A stretch of DNA of 64,000 nt from Seminavis robusta (GCA_903772945.1 CAICTM010000033.1:62001-126000), one strand, 5' to 3'. Counted from the first letter of the stretch, positions 10,957-21,393 are shown. Made by a program: numbers and translations. The notes: generated by a model not told the origin, from the sequence alone.

Positions 10957-11038
10957 GTGAGTGCTTCAATCGGGAAAATCCACCTAATCACATTGTGATC
11001 CCAAAACTAACACAGTCATCCTCAAAATAACTTACCAG
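10957..11038 (+). other. 82-nt GT-AG insertion in the T stem of tRNA-Tyr
   Basis: The insertion begins GTGAGTGC and ends CTTACCAG, with a CTAAC branch-point-like motif at 11007-11011, 28 nt before the end. These are the signals of the spliceosomal introns elsewhere in this window. Excision exactly at GT and AG rebuilds the T arm. The exon/intron boundary CTGGTGAG (10954-10961) can pair over 8 bp with CTTACCAG (11031-11038), bringing both ends together. The last intron base completes an intact B box. The octamer TCAATCGG at 10966-10973 repeats the tRNA sequence at 10943-10950. How it is removed is unknown. Confidence 0.8.
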
Positions 11039-11059
11039 GTTCGATTCCGGCTCGAGAGA

Positions 11060-11066
11060 CTTTTTG
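11060..11066 (+). terminator. Pol III terminator
   Basis: A run of five T (11061-11065) begins two bases after the discriminator base of the tRNA, as expected for RNA polymerase III termination. Confidence 0.75.
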
Positions 11067-13320
11067 CATTTTTGCGTCAGTGCACGATGAGCGGCGAAAC
11101 AATCAATCAAAGGGACCATGACGCTTCCTCTTCCACGGAACGACGACGACGCCTCTACCGCTAATGCAACAACAAGCGACTACTACTAGAACGACAAGCA
11201 TTCGATGGATCAATTCGGTTCGACGGCTTCCCGCTCGAGAATTTTTTGCCAAACTGAACCACGGTGAACCTCCCAAACAATGCCGTGCAAACGACGCGAG
11301 GAATGCTCACATTTTGTAAGTAGTACGTTTGTGTGATGCCTGTGGAAGTCTCTGTCTGGAATGGATAACATCAATGCGATATCTTCGTCAACCAACCCGC
11401 AGCTTTAGCCTTCTTCATTTTGGAGGAGTTTGCGTCGCCTGTCCAGGAAGGCAACTTTAGAGTTCAGGTCGTTGCGGTAAATTAGACCTATAGTTTTTAT
11501 ACAAAAATGCATGGTATGACGTAACCTTAACCCTATATTTACCGCAGCTACCGGATTACACCTGTCTTCCGGGCATTCGAGGGAAAGGTTTGGCTGGCGC
11601 ATCACCACTGGGTTTGGCTTACGGCTCGGTCACACTTCCATCTCCAGGGAGAAAATCAGCCATCTTAGGTTTGTTTGTCAACAGGAACCAGTGACAACTG
11701 TCAAACGACTAGTTGGCGAGGTGCGGGCTTTCCGGCTCCATGCAGTGAGCCAAAGGGACACTTGAGATACAGGGAAAAAAGACAATCTAGCTAGTGTGGA
11801 TGATTTCCGGCAACCCTCCACGAACTGGCAAGACATCATCAAGCAACTTGAGCACATCATGCTGTGCGATTCCTTTCTAGCACTGGTTTTGTGTCAATGT
11901 GCAATGGAGTAACTGACTGCGGGTACAAAGCATCGCACCCAGCCAGGGCAATTTCGTGGTGCTTCCCCTGTCCATTGTCACGGTCCTGCTTGATTGCGGG
12001 TATTATTAGCTAGGCTCAAAGCCAGCCAAGATTGTGACGTGAATGCACCAGTAAGTTTTCGCCAAGGCCACAGAGAAAGACAAACCAATCTCACCTCAGT
12101 CTTGGCCAACGACGAAAGCCACGGTCTACAGGGTTGCTGGATCGTCCTACTAGAGTACTGCTGCTGAGTTGAGCTGCATCGATGCTCAGCGCCACAAGTG
12201 AGTGCACACACCAGTCTTGGTGGGAGGGTGGGGCACCAGTTCGCAGAAGGACGAGGCGGAATGGACGAGACCGGCAACCGACCGGCCGCCCGTCCTTGGA
12301 AACGCGAAGATCTCCGATCTATCGATCGTTCTTTATCACAGACTCAACTCCACTAAATTGTTCCTAGTAGCTGGCTAGATACTCAAGCAATTCGACTGAG
12401 TCACTCAGTCGTTTCTGCTCCACCATGTGTGGCTTTCTGTCCCTCTGGCTGCTGCCTGGCTTGTAATTTTGGTGCCAACCAATTCTCGGTTGCTATCTTT
12501 TGGCCCTGTCGTGGGTGATGTGTGGCTGGCTGGCCATCGCAGCGTGGCGTCGTGGATGCTCTTACGTTCCATTGCGCATTGCCTCATCGTGGGGCTTTAA
12601 TGCCTGCTCGCAGCTAGCAGAGCTCTAGCTTGCCACAGCTAAGCTCAACTGAGCACGACTGTAGGCATGGCTAAGATGCTATGACAGCAGCGAAAAGGTG
12701 AAAGGAGGCGACCAAAGCCACTATTATTTTTCTTGTAAGCTGGAAGACAGATACATGTACCCTGTACATGTCGGTAGATGAGGTAAATCATTATGCGGAT
12801 TTTTATTAAATCTTCTCATCCAAATGTGGCCTTTACCACAACCTTACCCCAACTAATATTATTCTATTAAATTGAACTACATAACTGTTTTGCATTGCAA
12901 ACAGCAACCGAAGGGTTATTTCACGGGGCACGTGGCCATGGTACTCGAGAAACCTAGTGAAGTTCCAGCACAGTCTTGGATGAGTGTTCCAAGAAATGCG
13001 AGGAGCTCATCGGACTTATTTAGCGGAACATCCATTTCAGGTTTTTGCTTTGGGCTTTTCACTGGGCGATGTGCTTGTTTGTTCGCAACCAAGAGCTATC
13101 TTGCCAGCTAGCTAGCGACAGTACCAGTTTGATCTTCGGGATGTTCAACTCAGGGAGCGGGAACATTGTATGGAAGACGGATCATCAGCCCTTGCTTGGT
13201 CTGTCTTGTCAAGTGTCAGCAATCCGATCCCCTTCAAGAAGAGGGAGTCTTGATTCGATTGATTCCTCCAACACGAAGCTCATAAAACGAAATCAACAAT
13301 CCAATTGAACAACAACTTGA
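11066..13320. other. gene-poor region
   Basis: Open frames in these 2.2 kb are short (under 100 codons), overlapping and without motifs. A TTAACCCTATATTTACC sequence near 11529 loosely resembles the dispersed repeat at 15111 and 16916. CTAGCTAG occurs near 13108. No RNA gene was recognised. Confidence 0.35.
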
Positions 13321-13611
13321 ATGACCACCATGAAACTCTTTTCCAAACTCGAAACCTTTTTCCATCACGGCCACAGCAACAAAGATGCTAGCCGCAACAA
13401 CTCTCCCCAAAGAAGACGAGGCGAGGCAGCTCCTTCCCCAGAACAAAGTCCAGCTCGTCCAGCATTGATGATGGAGACAGATGACATCAATGAATGGTAT
13501 CAAGCCATGCATATGCTACCCAATGAATCGGATTTCCACAGAGACGTATCCAACAGCAGCAATGGTAGCAGAGCAAGAACTCGATCCCCCACCAAAACTA
13601 CACGACGATAG
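13321..13611 (+). CDS. small protein, paralogue of 14496-14864
   Basis: A 96-aa protein, or 93 aa from the second ATG at 13330. It has a short hydrophobic/basic start (KLFSKLETFFHHGH), a disordered Ser/Pro/Arg-rich middle, and the motif LMMETDDINEWYQAMHML near residue 50. The neighbouring gene at 14496 shares FSKL near its start and a similar MLETSDLAEWFNELV motif, which argues that both are real. No TM segment, signal peptide or known domain is visible. The C-terminus (RARTRSPTKTTRR) is strongly basic. The function is unknown. Confidence 0.6.
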   Translation: MTTMKLFSKLETFFHHGHSNKDASRNNSPQRRRGEAAPSPEQSPARPALMMETDDINEWYQAMHMLPNESDFHRDVSNSSNGSRARTRSPTKTTRR

Positions 13612-14495
13612 ACTGTTCAGCAATGAAAAAGGAAGAAGGGCCACACCGCACGCAGTTTGCAGGACGCTTGTTTGGCTTGCCGATTCAAAAGGCAAAGCTA
13701 CATGAAAGAAGAAGCAAAGCATTCCAAAACCTGCAATAAGCAGTACGACTGTATGGGCTGTTGTAAAATCAGTACATATTGCAGATAACATGAAATAGAG
13801 ACATACATACGGTACATGCAAACAGGTCAATGTAGCTAGTAGACAACAATAGACCAATAGGTAGCGACCAGTCCAAAAAGAGCAGACAGGATTGTATGAT
13901 CCAACCATTCCAATGCTTCTCTTTTCAACCTCTTCTCCTGTTGGTTATCCGTCACGTGCTCCAATCCGCCACAATTTGAACTAGGACGGTCAGGTCAGTA
14001 GGGAGGCACCATCTTTGCCTTCAGTGCCGATGCATTCTTAACCGTGCTGGGAGCTGCTTTGCGGTAGATGGCCAGAGGTAGAATTTCTTTGTGGAAGCAA
14101 CATCAAGAAGTCACCAGCTAGCTAGTCAGTGTAGGCAGTGCAATCCAATCTGAATCCAATCTGAATCCACCGAGTGTTCCATTGGAGCAACCATACCGAT
14201 AGCTTCGTCCTTTCGTGAAACGAAGTCACCTTCAAGACCAAACAGCAGCCTTGCTTGGCATACCCAGCAGACGGAACGGCGTGCATGATGTGGGGTGTCA
14301 ATAAGGTGCGTTTCAGAGCACGTGGGAGTCGATCCAGGCGACTCCTGGGACTGGACAACACGATCCCCGTGGTTTTCCGAAGAGGTAAGATCTCCATGGT
14401 TGCCACTTCAAAGGCGCAACAGAGGCAAAACTCGTGGCCGAAACTGTATCATAAAACGATACAAGCAAACTAAAACCTGCAACACAAGAGTTATT
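13612..14495. other. intergenic region between the small paralogues
   Basis: These 884 bp between two same-strand small genes contain CTAGCTAG near 14116 and no supported coding sequence. An open frame reads through from 14295 into the next gene, but its first 67 residues share nothing with the paralogue. Confidence 0.35.
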
Positions 14496-14864
14496 ATGAA
14501 TACATCGCCACCAACAACACCAAAAAGCAAAACAAAGAGCAAGCCTTCGTTCTTTTCCAAGCTACTGCAGAGTCCCTCACGACAGCGGAAACTCAAGAGT
14601 CGGACCGCTGAAGTGCAGTTTGCACAAGCACGACAAGGGGGTGGAATCACCAATGCTTCGCCTACGTCTAGCCCCTCACCATCTAACCGTCGCAAGGAAA
14701 TGATGGATGTCATGCTAGAGACCTCCGATCTCGCGGAATGGTTCAACGAACTGGTGCGGGCCGAAGAAGAACGGCAACGACAAGAACAAGAGCAACTGAC
14801 ACAACAGGTCGATGCTGACGACGAAGAGCAAGCTACATCTCCTTGCACACCACGGCAGGGATAA
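14496..14864 (+). CDS. small protein, paralogue of 13321-13611
   Basis: A 122-aa protein from the ATG at 14496. The open frame extends back to 14295, but the upstream part has no resemblance to the paralogue. The order is a basic disordered N-terminus (TPKSKTKSKPSFFSKLLQSP), a Ser/Pro linker, the shared motif DVMLETSDLAEWFNELV (about residues 73-89), then a Glu/Gln-rich predicted coiled coil (RAEEERQRQEQEQLTQQ) and an acidic tail. The E-T-x-D-[IL]-x-E-W-[YF] core in common with the 13321 gene suggests a short helical docking motif. The function is unknown. Confidence 0.65.
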   Translation: MNTSPPTTPKSKTKSKPSFFSKLLQSPSRQRKLKSRTAEVQFAQARQGGGITNASPTSSPSPSNRRKEMMDVMLETSDLAEWFNELVRAEEERQRQEQEQLTQQVDADDEEQATSPCTPRQG

Positions 14865-15376
14865 AAATAGACTCACGGTATACAAGCAAAATAGATACTA
14901 GATTAGTAATACACACATTGGGCGGGAAGCTATTTATTCTATAACCACAACAGCTACCACAACTACGAATACGCACTAAACTGTACGTGGGCAGTTCATC
15001 TCCCGGAGTGGTACCACCTGGTACGCCAACATTGCTTCCTCTTTCTGTGACAGTGCAATCTCATTCTCCTCGTCTGCAAGCGTCATCCGTCCCTTTCCAA
15101 GCCCTGGGTAGTCTAACCCTATCTTAACCTGTGAAAATAACGCCCGGGTGGCCGTAGGTCATGGCTGAATCTGGATCATTTTTTCGCACGTGAGAATAGA
15201 CTCTAATTAGGCATAATAAACAATAAACAGCAGCCCTTGAGCTCTGTCTCCATCCTCATCTTAGCTCTCTCTAATCCATAGTAAACCCGATAAACAGCAG
15301 CACAGAGAGGACGAATAGGATCATGCAGGGGATGAGAAAAACAATCACCACTTAACCGGTATTCTGATACAGCTTG
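14865..15376. other. intergenic region with dispersed repeat copy
   Basis: No gene is seen. The segment at about 15111-15177 is one copy of a dispersed repeat, listed separately. Confidence 0.35.
15111..15177 (+). repeat. dispersed repeat, copy 1
   Basis: The sequence beginning TCTAACCCTATCTTAACC and containing CGGGTGGCCG and CATGGCTGAATCTGGATC matches 16916-16983 with scattered differences. The two copies are direct and flank the sulfotransferase gene. No terminal inverted repeats were recognised. Confidence 0.6.
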
Positions 15377-16615
15377 ATGGCCAAATTATCAGGAACATTG
15401 AATGATGGTCGTCCAAGCGATCGCACTACTGGTACTGGTACCTCAGTGAAGATGCCATTCTCTTCATGGTACCGGTACTTGCTGCTGACACTCTTCAGCA
15501 TCCTCCTATCCATTTGGCAGTTAGGAAATCCCACGAAACGTTTGCAGGTGCTACTAGTTGATGATGTGTTGGCCAAGCAACTACATGTACATGTACCGGT
15601 ACTGAATGCTAGTAGAATGTTCTACAACTACTCTCTGCCAACGGATCCTCGGCCTTCCATTCATTTGATGCATGTAGGAAAAGCGGGTGGTACAACACTC
15701 CGTGACTACGTCATCAAGTGGAACAATTGTTCCTTGCCTCCCAAGAAAAAACAGCACTGCCTCGAAATTTTCAATGGAGTGGAAGAATCTATGATTTCCA
15801 AGTATACCAAGGGCATCACTCACTATGAAAGAACCTTTGGCAAACCGCTCTCTTCCGAGGACATACTGCTCTATGTTGTCCGAGCTCCCATTGATCGGTT
15901 CGTTAGCTGGTGGGGGGCTACGTTTCCCATCAAGTGTGTCGAGCATGGCAAGTGCAGTGGGAAAAAACGGGCCCTTGCAAAGCACATCCAGCAATTCTAT
16001 TTGAAGTGTTTTCCCTCACTGGAATCCTTCACCCAAGCATTGAACCCCAGTCACAACCCAGCTGTCAAGGCACAAAATACTTCTGATTTGCTTAGCAACC
16101 ATACTGCTGCTGCCAATGCTACTACTGACTACACCGACTGCAACCAACTACTACAGAGGGCATTCCAAAGCGTGGGAAAGAGTCATTATGGACACTTGAC
16201 GGCTGGATACCGATACTACTATCAGTTGGCAGGTGGCCCATCATCCATACGAAATCATTTCATTGTCACCATTCGAACCGAATACTTTTGGGATGATGTG
16301 GTCCAATTCGATCTGGCGTTAGGAGGACACGGAGACTTTCACACTGTCATGGGAAGGAAGAAAACCCATGGCAGTGAAAAATACTGGACCAAACACAACG
16401 ATACTATTTCTCCTGCCAACATGCCATACGTGTGTTGTGCCCTATGGCCCGAAATGGTGGTGTATCGAACCTTGGTGAAACATGCAGTCAACTTGCTTCC
16501 CCAGCAACGGATCCAAACGTATCAAAAGACATGGAATCAATGCCAAGTGCAAAGTTGGGAGGAATTGGAACAAATGTGTGATGGACTAGAAACATCGCTC
16601 AAGCTCAAATTGTGA
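15377..16615 (+). CDS. Golgi-type sulfotransferase-like protein
   Basis: A 412-aa type II membrane protein. It has a short cytosolic tail, a TM anchor at about residues 33-49 (YLLLTLFSILLSIW), a stem, then a lumenal catalytic domain. IHLMHVGKAGGTTLRDYV (about residues 95-112) matches the 5'-phosphosulfate-binding loop of PAPS-dependent sulfotransferases, where the Lys contacts PAPS. LYVVRAPIDRFVSWW matches the 3'-phosphate-binding R-x-P-x-x-R-x-x-S motif. These enzymes move sulfate from PAPS to glycans or proteins; the acceptor cannot be told. Several Cys and N-glycosylation sequons (NAS, NYS, NCS, NHT) fit a Golgi lumen location. The start is the ATG at 15377; the codon before it is TTG. It is a single exon, flanked by two copies of a dispersed repeat. 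Confidence 0.85.
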   Translation: MAKLSGTLNDGRPSDRTTGTGTSVKMPFSSWYRYLLLTLFSILLSIWQLGNPTKRLQVLLVDDVLAKQLHVHVPVLNASRMFYNYSLPTDPRPSIHLMHVGKAGGTTLRDYVIKWNNCSLPPKKKQHCLEIFNGVEESMISKYTKGITHYERTFGKPLSSEDILLYVVRAPIDRFVSWWGATFPIKCVEHGKCSGKKRALAKHIQQFYLKCFPSLESFTQALNPSHNPAVKAQNTSDLLSNHTAAANATTDYTDCNQLLQRAFQSVGKSHYGHLTAGYRYYYQLAGGPSSIRNHFIVTIRTEYFWDDVVQFDLALGGHGDFHTVMGRKKTHGSEKYWTKHNDTISPANMPYVCCALWPEMVVYRTLVKHAVNLLPQQRIQTYQKTWNQCQVQSWEELEQMCDGLETSLKLKL

Positions 16616-17617
16616 ATGGACGCACAGAAAATGATTTTGCTAATAGGGATATATAGTCTAGTTGTAAGCTTGTGCATTGATTTGGCTGGCTGGCTAGCTA
16701 GCACATGTGCCTGTGTGAGTGTTGTCTAATCCTATCTTTTTGGTTCTTACTCTTCTTGCCATTTCTGTTGGTCTCTAGCTAGGAGAACCAAGCAGATTTT
16801 ACCTACTAGTAGTGGCAGAGGACCGAGTGAAATTTCCGCAACGGTCCAGCAGCATACTGGAACTAACAGTGACTGGACCAGTCCTGAAAGAACTCCACGC
16901 AGCCATGCCTCACGTCCTTTCTAACCCTATTTTAACCCTGAAAGTACCGTACCGCTCGGGTGGCCGGTCATTGCTGAAGCTGGATCCAAACCGGCGTGTT
17001 CGAGGTATCGCAACAGTTCCAGCCTCCCTATTCACTCAGCCACAATTGACCAAAGGAAGCGATTCTTCTGTGAGGAGTAAAAGTGCATAACTACAGTGGC
17101 TGCATCGATGTCCTAAGCACATCTTACTAGCTAGCTATAACAGCATCCATAGCTGGCTGGACATCAGAACACAGCTGAACCGACACTGTTCCTTTCTTGG
17201 TCGAGGAGCAACAATTCTGGCCGTTCGTTGTCAGTGCCACAAATTTGGCTCTTGGCATATTTGTGCATGGATTTCTGCTCGTCGTTGCCAGCACGAGTGC
17301 GATACGAAGCAGCGTTAGGAGGTGTGCCGGTAATCGAAACCTTGAAAGTGGAATGCAAGCTAGCTATAGCGAAGGCGCGGCAGATACCCAACCCATACCA
17401 CACCACACCAAAGCCACGACCACGCAGAACTACGGTACCAGGTAGTAACTGGCTGCCTTACCCTTGTCCTGGGGTATCCCACTGGCTGGAGGTAGTTATA
17501 TCCTGAGAACGGGTGCTGCACAGCAGTATCTACTCGTACCATTGACTAGGCCGGGCATAGACAAAGAACAACCGTTTGTTCAGCGTTTGCACGAGCTATC
17601 TTCGCCGGTTCCAAAGG
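16616..17617. other. intergenic region with dispersed repeat copy
   Basis: No supported gene is seen. It contains a dispersed repeat copy (16916-16983), CTAGCTAG near 16690 and 17128, and the promoter region of the clostripain-like gene. Confidence 0.35.
16916..16983 (+). repeat. dispersed repeat, copy 2
   Basis: Begins TTTCTAACCCTATTTTAACC and contains GCTCGGGTGGCCGGTCAT and GCTGAAGCTGGATCC, in the same order as copy 1 at 15111-15177. Divergence of roughly a fifth suggests an old duplicate. Confidence 0.6.
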
Positions 17618-20431
17618 ATGGTGCGTCTGCTGTTGCTGCTACATGTACTATCGCTGCCATTATGGGCGCAGGCAAAGACTTGTCTGATGCTCTATCAAAT
17701 GGCAGACAACAATTTGCACTTTTACATTCGAAAAGATTATCAAGAACTGGCCAATTCACCTGTCGTTCAAACCCCAGATCTCAAGACTTGGATTTACTAC
17801 GACGCCCTCAACCAAGCCCCATTGCCATTGCCGGATACGGTAGATGCCGAAGGCAATGTCGTCACGGAAGCATTCACTGGAAGTCGCTATGTGACATATG
17901 ATCAAACTCTGGGAAGAATGAGAATTGAAAGTGAAAAACTACTGGAACAAAACTCGGATACCATCTCCACTGTACAAGCTTTTCTAGAGCATGGACTGGA
18001 AGATTGTCTAGCCAATGGGTATGATAGTCTCATGGCTGTCTTTTCCTCCCACGGGGGAGGATTTGCCGGATTTGGAGGAGATGAAAATGCGAGGAGGAAG
18101 CTTTTGCAGACCAATCAAGACATTGCCACGGCCATTCGTAATGCATTGGAGAATGTACAGGGTGGTGCCATCTCCAAGCTGGATGTGTTGGGGTTTGACG
18201 CCTGCCTCATGCAAGCCCTAGGTGCTGCCGATGACTACAAAGTGAGTGCATTGCAATGGTTGATAGTGGCTTCCGATCCTCACGACGTGTCAGAGACGCA
18301 TCATGTGCAGTGTTTTTCTCACAAAACGTACGTTGCATCCCTCTATGTTTCAGGATGTTGCAAAGTACATTCTGGCAAGTGAAGCGGTGGAACCAGGGCA
18401 TGGTACGTTGTTTCTTTGGGGCTTGTTACCGTACAGCATCGACTGAATTTCATCCTTACAAAATGTCTGCTCACGTTTTGTTTGTAAGGTTGGGCATACA
18501 ACTACTTGGAAACAGCTCCTTCAGCACTGGATCTTGCACAACAAATTCTCGAAACCTATTTGCAGGAAACGCAGGGAGGAATTTTCCATCAGATGCCAAA
18601 AATTCTATCCATTATCGATACGGACAAGTTTAGTACCTTTGTCAACGCATTTGAAGACTTTTCCAAAGAGCTGCTCCGCTTATTACAAGGCGGGGATTCG
18701 TCACTTCATGCCTACGTGTATCGATCGCGAGCATCCTCTGTCGCCTTTGAAGGAATTGTAGATGCAGTGGGGACGACCAAACCTTCAGCGTTGGACATTG
18801 GAAGTTGGATGGAAAAGTTGGAACTGCTTTGCAGTCCTTCATTGACGGGGGATTTTGGTGCGGCTCTTCAAGTGGCGAAAACTGCATATTTCGATATGAT
18901 AGTACTTGAAGGAGTAGGGATAGGGACAGCAAGGGGAACGGGTATGCATCTAGATTGGCCCGTTCCGACTGAATACAAGGCCAACACAATTCTGTGGAAC
19001 CAGGTGAGTACAGTACTACAACAGTTTGTGGTGACATGCATTTGCCGAAACTCACGCATTCTACTGTGACCCAATTTGCCCACACCGCAGGTACTATTTC
19101 AAAATAAAAACTACGTGACCCAGATTGTTCCAAACTTTAACGAATTCCTTGGGTGGTTCCTGGAAGCAGGTGTTCCAGTCGGAATGTCGCGTCTTTCGGT
19201 CTGTGATAAGAAAGCAGACACAGAGTCCAATGCTGAAAACCCGCCAACTGGTGGATTCGAGGTAGCGACGTCTCTCTTTATCACACAAAACGCTTCGCAG
19301 AATGCCAGCACAGGCTCCTTGGATTTCACGGCTACCATTTCGTTGGATACCTCAGAAGTATCAGTGGAGTATGGCATTGACCTCACAACACCCCTCAAAC
19401 AGCAACTTGTCGATAAGGGCTATGAGCCAACCGATGATGAGTACTTGGTCCTTCTTGGAGGCGATGTTGTTGGGGAATACGACCGAGACACCTTCTCAGC
19501 AAGCTGGGACCAGTTCTTCTACTTCCTAAATATTACAGGATCCAGTACGTTCGAGGCATTGTACGTCCGGGATGGAGGAGACGGTTCCCGAACAGTCCCA
19601 GTATTGTTTTTCCCGGAGGAAAACAGAGAAGAGCTTGCCAACCTGCAGTACCTGGACTATCTTTTCTTTAATTTTGCCTATTGGGCCGAACAAGGAGCAC
19701 GCTATAGTTTTCTCAAGTTTTCAGTGGATGAAGCAGATGGTCGAGTCAACAATAATCTTGGCTTGTTTGTTTCAAACTCTGCAGGAATTTTCACGGAGCA
19801 ACCTCGGTCTGGGCTCGGCTATGTGCTCCCACTAATCTACATAGATGCATTCGTCCAAGGTCGAAAGCTGACCATTCTCCCTGGAGGATTCAACTCGACT
19901 GTCATTGAATGGAAGGAAGAATTGGACTACAACATCCTTACGACACCAGTCAAGAATATTTTCAAGGTGATCCCAACCACAGATGCGGTTGTGGTTGCCT
20001 TGACCGCCGTCAATCACGGAGACCTCTCGTCTGAACCCGAGTCTATCTTCTACAACATCTCTGGTGACGAAGCCGCCACCATTACACAGATATCGTTCAC
20101 TCCTGCTCCAACAGAATCACCAACCAATGCGCCCCAATCTCCAGGTTACAATTTCAATGCAACAAACGCACCTCACTCGAATGTTTCCTCCAACATTTTT
20201 GATCACGGAGAAGGTGATGGTCTCATGACGGACGACAGCGACGAGATGCTGCAAGGCAACCAAACAGGGGCCAATGATACCGCACCAATATCAGATGCCA
20301 GCATGATGGATGAAAACCAGACCACAAGTGCTCCTGATCCCTCGTCCAATGCCCATTCTTGGATTGGTCCTTTACCAGCCTTTGCAACATCCATGCTGCT
20401 ATCGTGCTTGTGTGCTCATTACTTCCAATAG
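17618..20431 (+). CDS. clostripain-like (family C11) secreted cysteine peptidase
   Basis: Four exons (17618-18241, 18354-18402, 18489-19003, 19091-20431) with GT-AG introns encode about 842 aa. The first ATG starts a signal peptide (MVRLLLLLHVLSLPLWAQA). The frame opens upstream only from TTG. The catalytic dyad is visible: His about 145 in FSSHGGGF and Cys about 196 in LGFDACLM, the C11/clostripain pattern. Splicing restores EPGHGWAYNYL, a conserved element of the family. The long C-terminal half is Thr/Ser-rich with N-glycosylation sites, PTESPTNAPQSP repeats and a final hydrophobic stretch (PAFATSMLLSCLCAHYF), which fits a GPI-anchor signal or a TM. C11 enzymes usually cut after Arg or Lys. 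Cell-surface location is inferred. Confidence 0.88.
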
Positions 20432-21393
20432 TGCCAAGCATGCTTACTTGATTGAAGGAACGAGTACGTAATCATTGGGGCTACCGGTTTCAGCAGTATG
20501 TAGGCATGGCCGACCAGCGTTGGTTTGAGAGCAAAGAGATGTCCCGAAGAGTTTTTTTTTGCATGCAATCAGGATGCACGCAGATGGGCTTGGCTGAAAC
20601 TAGGCCGTCGCAGTCAGAACTTGGTACCGGTACCGGTACCGGTATACTAGCACCGCACCGCTTGCCACCTTCTTGAGGTCAAAGACGTAAAAGAACTGGC
20701 TGAAGCTGTGACTTTGAAAAAAGACTAAGATCCCTAGAGTGGCTACCGGTAGCGCAATGTGCTCGTATCGCCCGTGATCCCACAGAACCAAATCCTGAAT
20801 TTCAACTCTTCTTTAAAAAGCCTGGCCTTCCTTGGCTTCCCTAGCTATAATCTACTCGTACCTATACTAGTACTACTCTTTGGAAGCCCCCCCTGTGCTT
20901 GAACCGGTACCGGTACTACAGCAACCATGCATCGTCATCCCAAGGACGTTCAAAACTCAGCCGTCGTTCCAGTCCAGCAAACACTTCGGCACCACCAGAG
21001 TTTCCCCAAAGCTGGCTCTAGCTAGCTAGCTAGCCAAGTTGCTTTGTCGTTGGCCTTGTTGTCTCCTGGACTCCCGCACGTCGGCATTCAAAGCTAAAGA
21101 GCTTCCAAGAGACATGATCACGTCATCGTCAGGACCTGACTGGAGGAATCATCCAAGAAGCCACCGTAGTCTAGATCGAACACGTCAGTGATGCCAACAA
21201 AGTGAACAAGATCCAGTCATCCGAAGGATACCATCAGCATCCCAATCTCAAGAGTTTGAAAGAAGAAGATCCGAGTACATGTTCAGGACACAAAAAAACA
21301 GTTTCCAGTTTTGACACTACCTGAAGGAAGGAATCTCTACTAGCTACGGTAGCTAGCTGCACTATTGCTCAAGACTGAAGCCATACTACCAGA
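20432..21393. other. intergenic region with GGTACC and CTAG repeats
   Basis: No gene is seen. It holds a GGTACC-type run at about 20622-20646, another ACCGGTACCGGTACT near 20905, and a 16-bp CTAGCTAGCTAGCTAG at 21018-21033. The last 300 bp are the presumed promoter of the FKBP gene. Confidence 0.4.

Larger units (their letters stand above)
10890..11059 (+). tRNA. tRNA-Tyr (GTA anticodon) with two internal insertions
   Basis: Removing two insertions leaves a 73-nt tRNA with perfect stems. The acceptor stem is CTCTCGA (10890-10896) paired with TCGAGAG (11052-11058), with discriminator A at 11059. The D arm is GCTC...GAGC (10899-10914). The anticodon stem is ATTGA/TCAAT with loop CTGTAGA (anticodon GTA at 10923-10925). 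The T arm is GCTG+G / TTCGATT / CCGGC. The first insertion, 10927-10941 (15 nt), sits at the canonical 37/38 intron site usual for tRNA-Tyr. The second, 10957-11038 (82 nt), interrupts the 5' strand of the T stem between positions 52 and 53. An A box (TAGCTCAGTTGG, from 10897) and a B box (GGTTCGATTCC, 11038-11048) are present, and a TTTTT Pol III terminator follows at 11061-11065. Since all stems are intact, the gene is probably functional. Confidence 0.9.

Noticed and set aside
10742-10960. A 72-codon frame across the tRNA gene
   Set aside because: It overlaps a structurally perfect tRNA and has no protein motif.
11520-11545. Telomere-like TTAACCCTA
   Set aside because: It is a single interrupted copy, not a tandem array, and it resembles the dispersed repeat better.
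16812-17090. 92-codon frame after the sulfotransferase
   Set aside because: It lies over a dispersed repeat copy and has no recognisable protein feature.
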